A stretch of DNA of 64,000 bases from Pseudomonas fragi. GTDB taxonomy: Bacteria > Pseudomonadota > Gammaproteobacteria > Pseudomonadales > Pseudomonadaceae. The notes under the pieces were generated by a model. That model had not been told where the DNA came from. It saw only the letters and a list, made by a program, of their open reading frames with translations, and searched no databases. The DNA is taken from NCBI RefSeq assembly GCF_025426255.1, contig NZ_CP104861.1, positions 930,001 through 994,000 on the forward strand. Direction: 5' to 3'. This document shows, in pieces, positions 61,900-64,000 of this stretch. The position numbers and the translations under genes were made by a program. Position 1 is the first letter of the stretch, and every line of letters starts with the position of its first letter.

Positions 61900-62538
61900 A
61901 TGAGTGCAGTGACAAAGCACAGGCTTTGCGTCGCGATGGCGATCCTGGGCTGGAGCGGTTTGGCGATTCAGCTTGAACTGGTGCTGTTCGCTCGCTGGGC
62001 GAGCGGCGCAAGTGTGGTGGGCGGGCTGGTGAGTTACTTCAGTTTTTTTACCATCCTGACTAACACCTTGGCGGCCACCGTACTGACTTATGCGGCAGAC
62101 ACCAGGGTCTCCAGGGGCAGGACGTTTTTCTTGCAGCCGTGGGTCGGTAGCGGTATTGCCGTCAGCATTATTGTGGTGGGTGCGGCGTATAGCTTACTGC
62201 TGCGCCAGCTCTGGCAGCCTGAAGGTTTGCAGTGGCTGGCCAACGAAATACTGCACGATGTGATGCCGCTGCTGTTTGCGTTGTACTGGTGGTTTTGTGT
62301 GCCCAAGGGTTCATTGCGGGCCTGTCATATCGGGCTTTGGGTTGTGTATCCGCTGATGTATTTCGCCTACATCCTGCTGCGAGGGCACCTGCTGGGTGTG
62401 TACCCATATCCGTTTGTAGATGTCGAAAAGATTGGCTATGCGCAGACGTTTATCAATGCCAGCGGGATCTTGGCGGGGTTTGTTGCGGTGGCGCTGGTAG
62501 TGATGGCGGTGGATCGTCGGTCTGGAACACGCGCGTAG
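61900..62538 (+). CDS. Pr6Pr-family multi-pass membrane protein
   Basis: 212 residues with six predicted transmembrane helices and conserved YFSFFTILTN near residue 47, plus DVMPLLFALYWW and PLMYFAYILLRG, matching the Pr6Pr/FAR-17a-like membrane family. Function unknown. Confidence 0.78.
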   Translation: MSAVTKHRLCVAMAILGWSGLAIQLELVLFARWASGASVVGGLVSYFSFFTILTNTLAATVLTYAADTRVSRGRTFFLQPWVGSGIAVSIIVVGAAYSLLLRQLWQPEGLQWLANEILHDVMPLLFALYWWFCVPKGSLRACHIGLWVVYPLMYFAYILLRGHLLGVYPYPFVDVEKIGYAQTFINASGILAGFVAVALVVMAVDRRSGTRA

Positions 62539-62568
62539 CCGCTGCTGAAGGAACGAGGCTGCGGCTAC
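62535..62568. repeat. Truncated dispersed repeat
   Basis: GTAGCCGC (62535-62542) and GCGGCTAC (62561-62568) around a GAAGGAACGAGGCTGC core, a short member of the 15237-15380 family. It overlaps the last bases of the membrane-protein gene. Confidence 0.7.
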
Positions 62569-62584
62569 AAGATGTCGAGAGCAA

Positions 62585-63370
62585 TTACTCTTCTGTACTG
62601 CCATCCAACCGCCAGTAGCCAACAGCTTTGACGAACTCTTCGTTCAAACCGTGGGTGTCCAGTAGGACTCTGCGCACTTTGCGCGACAGGCCGCTTTCCG
62701 TGGCGACCCAAGCGTACAACTCGCCAGTCGGGATGCTCAGGCCCTCAACCGTGTTGAGCAGGTCCTGCTCAGGGGCGTCGCGATGTACCCAGATCACCTC
62801 AACCGAAGCAGCGCTGTTCAGTGGTTGTTCCTCAAGGGCGTTCTCCACCTCGACCACCACTAAAGCACGGCGATTGGCTGGCAGTTCTTCCAGGCGTCGG
62901 GCGATGGCTGGCAATGCGGTTTCGTCACCGATCAGCAGGTAACTGTCGAAGATGTCCGGCACCACCATCGAACCGCGTGGTCCGCCGATATGCAGGAGTT
63001 GACCGGGTGCGGCCTGAGCGGCCCAGGTAGCGGCTGGGCCGTCCCCGTGCAGTACAAAGTCGATATCCAGCTCAAAGCTGTTCAAGTCATAACGACGCGG
63101 GGTGTAGTCGCGCATCGGCGGCATGGCGTTGCCTTTTTGACCTGCGCTCAATTGCAGATTTTCCAGGGCTGTCTGTTCTTCAGCGTTTTGCGGGAAAAAC
63201 AGTTTTACGTGGTCATCGCTGCCCAAGCTGATAAAACCTGCCAACTCAGGCCCGCCCAGGGTAATGCGGCGCATGCGCGGGGTCAGGTCGACGACTCGCA
63301 GCACTTCAAGTTTGCGACGTTTGATTTCATGCATGACCCGGTGAATGGTCTGTGGGTTTGCGGCATTCAT
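62585..63370 (-). CDS. Siderophore-interacting FAD/NADPH ferric reductase (ViuB/YqjH-like)
   Basis: 261 residues. The FAD-binding RDYTPRRYD motif (near residue 87) and an NADPH-side LLIGDETALPAIARRLEELP are typical of the SIP/YqjH family, which reduces ferric chelates to release iron in the cytoplasm. It overlaps the PadR-family gene by four bases, the same pairing as E. coli yqjH/yqjI. Confidence 0.9.
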   Translation of the reverse strand: MNAANPQTIHRVMHEIKRRKLEVLRVVDLTPRMRRITLGGPELAGFISLGSDDHVKLFFPQNAEEQTALENLQLSAGQKGNAMPPMRDYTPRRYDLNSFELDIDFVLHGDGPAATWAAQAAPGQLLHIGGPRGSMVVPDIFDSYLLIGDETALPAIARRLEELPANRRALVVVEVENALEEQPLNSAASVEVIWVHRDAPEQDLLNTVEGLSIPTGELYAWVATESGLSRKVRRVLLDTHGLNEEFVKAVGYWRLDGSTEE

Positions 63371-63945
63371 TCAGCGTTCTCCTGCGTAGGCTGGGCAGTA
63401 ACAGGGCCATCGACGATGGCTTTGGCGGTGTTGTTGAGCAGATCGCGCACCCGCAGGATCTCTTCGGGGCTCCAGCGACCGTGGTGCATTTGCAGGGCAT
63501 GGCGCAGGTTGTGCACCGCCTCGTGGATTTCTGCGGGGCGATCATGGCCGCGCAAGGAGCGTTTGCTGACATCGATGCGCATGCGCACGCCGTCCAGGGC
63601 AATAGCTTGGTCGGCCAGGGACTGGCGGCCAAGGTCGGTCACGCAATAGCGTTTTTTCCCGCCTTGCGCGTCGCCTTGAATCATTTCGCTTTCTTCAAGA
63701 AAGGTCAGTGTGGGGTAAATCACGCCGGGGCTCGGGCTGTAGGCGCCGTCGAATAAACCTTCGATCTGGCGGATCAGGTCGTAGCCGTGGCAAGGCTGCT
63801 CGGCGATCAGTGCCAGCAGCAATAATTTCAAATCACCAGGGGCAAATACTCGGGGGCCGCGGCCGCCACGTTCGCGACCGGTACGCTTCTCAAAACCGTC
63901 CTGGCCCGTGCCATGTTCGCGATGATGGGGATGATGTTCGCTCAT
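63367..63945 (-). CDS. PadR-family regulator, YqjI-like
   Basis: 192 residues. A His/Arg-rich N-terminus (about 1-30, HHPHHREH) that could bind metal is followed by a PadR winged helix (about 35-110, DLKLLLLALIAEQPCHGYDLI; PGVIYPTLTFLEE) and a C-terminal helical dimerisation region. In E. coli, YqjI represses the ferric reductase gene and is relieved by nickel or iron imbalance; the same is inferred here. A perfect palindrome lies 33 bases upstream of the start. Confidence 0.88.
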   Translation of the reverse strand: MSEHHPHHREHGTGQDGFEKRTGRERGGRGPRVFAPGDLKLLLLALIAEQPCHGYDLIRQIEGLFDGAYSPSPGVIYPTLTFLEESEMIQGDAQGGKKRYCVTDLGRQSLADQAIALDGVRMRIDVSKRSLRGHDRPAEIHEAVHNLRHALQMHHGRWSPEEILRVRDLLNNTAKAIVDGPVTAQPTQENAE

Positions 63946-63962
63946 TTCTCTTCGTCCTCTTT

Positions 63963-63995
63963 TTAAGTTAGATACAACTTAAGATATATCTTAAG
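63963..63995 (-). promoter_or_regulatory. Overlapping palindromes upstream of the YqjI-like gene
   Basis: CTTAAGATATATCTTAAG (63978-63995) is a perfect 18-bp palindrome. It overlaps a second one, TTAAGTT-N6-AACTTAA (63963-63982). They are placed to act as the autoregulatory operator of the PadR/ferric reductase pair. Confidence 0.65.
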
Positions 63996-64000
63996 AAATG

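Overview
The window reads as chromosomal DNA of a fluorescent-group Pseudomonas (inference). Support comes from the gene order iscU-iscA-hscB-hscA-fdx-iscX-ndk-rlmN-pilF-rodZ-ispG-hisS-yfgM-bamB-der, the gcd/carbohydrate-porin pair, a second Lon-family protease of the Pseudomonas AsrA type, and Pseudomonas-type REP sequences (core GTGGGAGCGAGCCTGCTCGCGA and variants) between genes. No rRNA, tRNA, CRISPR array, transposase or phage gene was seen.

Layout. 1-3.9 kb: Fe-S cluster assembly operon. 3.9-13.2 kb: housekeeping run (ndk to der), tightly packed on the plus strand. 13.3-15.2 kb: an aminotransferase/omega-amidase pair. 15.2-17.3 kb: a long inverted repeat, then leuA on the minus strand with a candidate Leu-rich leader peptide and attenuator. 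17.7-24.9 kb: an accessory CS1/cable-type (alpha-class) pilus locus (chaperone, pilin, usher, tip adhesin), followed by a ToxR-like membrane transcription factor translationally coupled to a small membrane partner. 24.9-28.6 kb: M23 peptidase, xseA, a TSUP permease and a zinc-ribbon-like hypothetical. 28.7-32 kb: guaB-guaA, bracketed by two near-identical REP pairs. 32.4-33.1 kb: a trypsin-like lipoprotein. 33.1-41.3 kb: a complete trehalose module (TreR, EIIBC, phosphotrehalase, LamB-type porin, an EIIA-HPr-EI fusion and an EIIB-like protein without the phospho-cysteine). 41.4-46.8 kb: multicopper oxidase, tadA, cmoA/cmoB, a YhhN protein, a chagasin-like inhibitor and an unknown. 47-52.3 kb: Lon-type protease and an EAL-type c-di-GMP protein. 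52.4-54.9 kb: a lower-GC two-gene island (alpha-oxoamine synthase plus Bcr/CflA-type exporter). 55.2-59.1 kb: glucose dehydrogenase and its porin. 59.4-61.4 kb: a ZnuD-like TonB receptor behind a good Zur-box candidate. 61.7-63.9 kb: small conserved genes and a YqjH/YqjI-like ferric reductase/regulator pair with a perfect 18-bp palindrome upstream.

How the genes work together. The isc genes build Fe-S clusters used by RlmN and IspG nearby. The trehalose genes form a self-sufficient phosphotransfer route: porin, then EI-HPr-EIIA to EIIBC, then trehalose-6-phosphate hydrolysis, under TreR. The pilus locus and its membrane regulators look like one acquired adhesion module. The oxoamine synthase/exporter pair is the best candidate for an uncharacterised small-molecule system, and the pilus regulator pair and the leuA leader are the best candidates for undescribed regulation.
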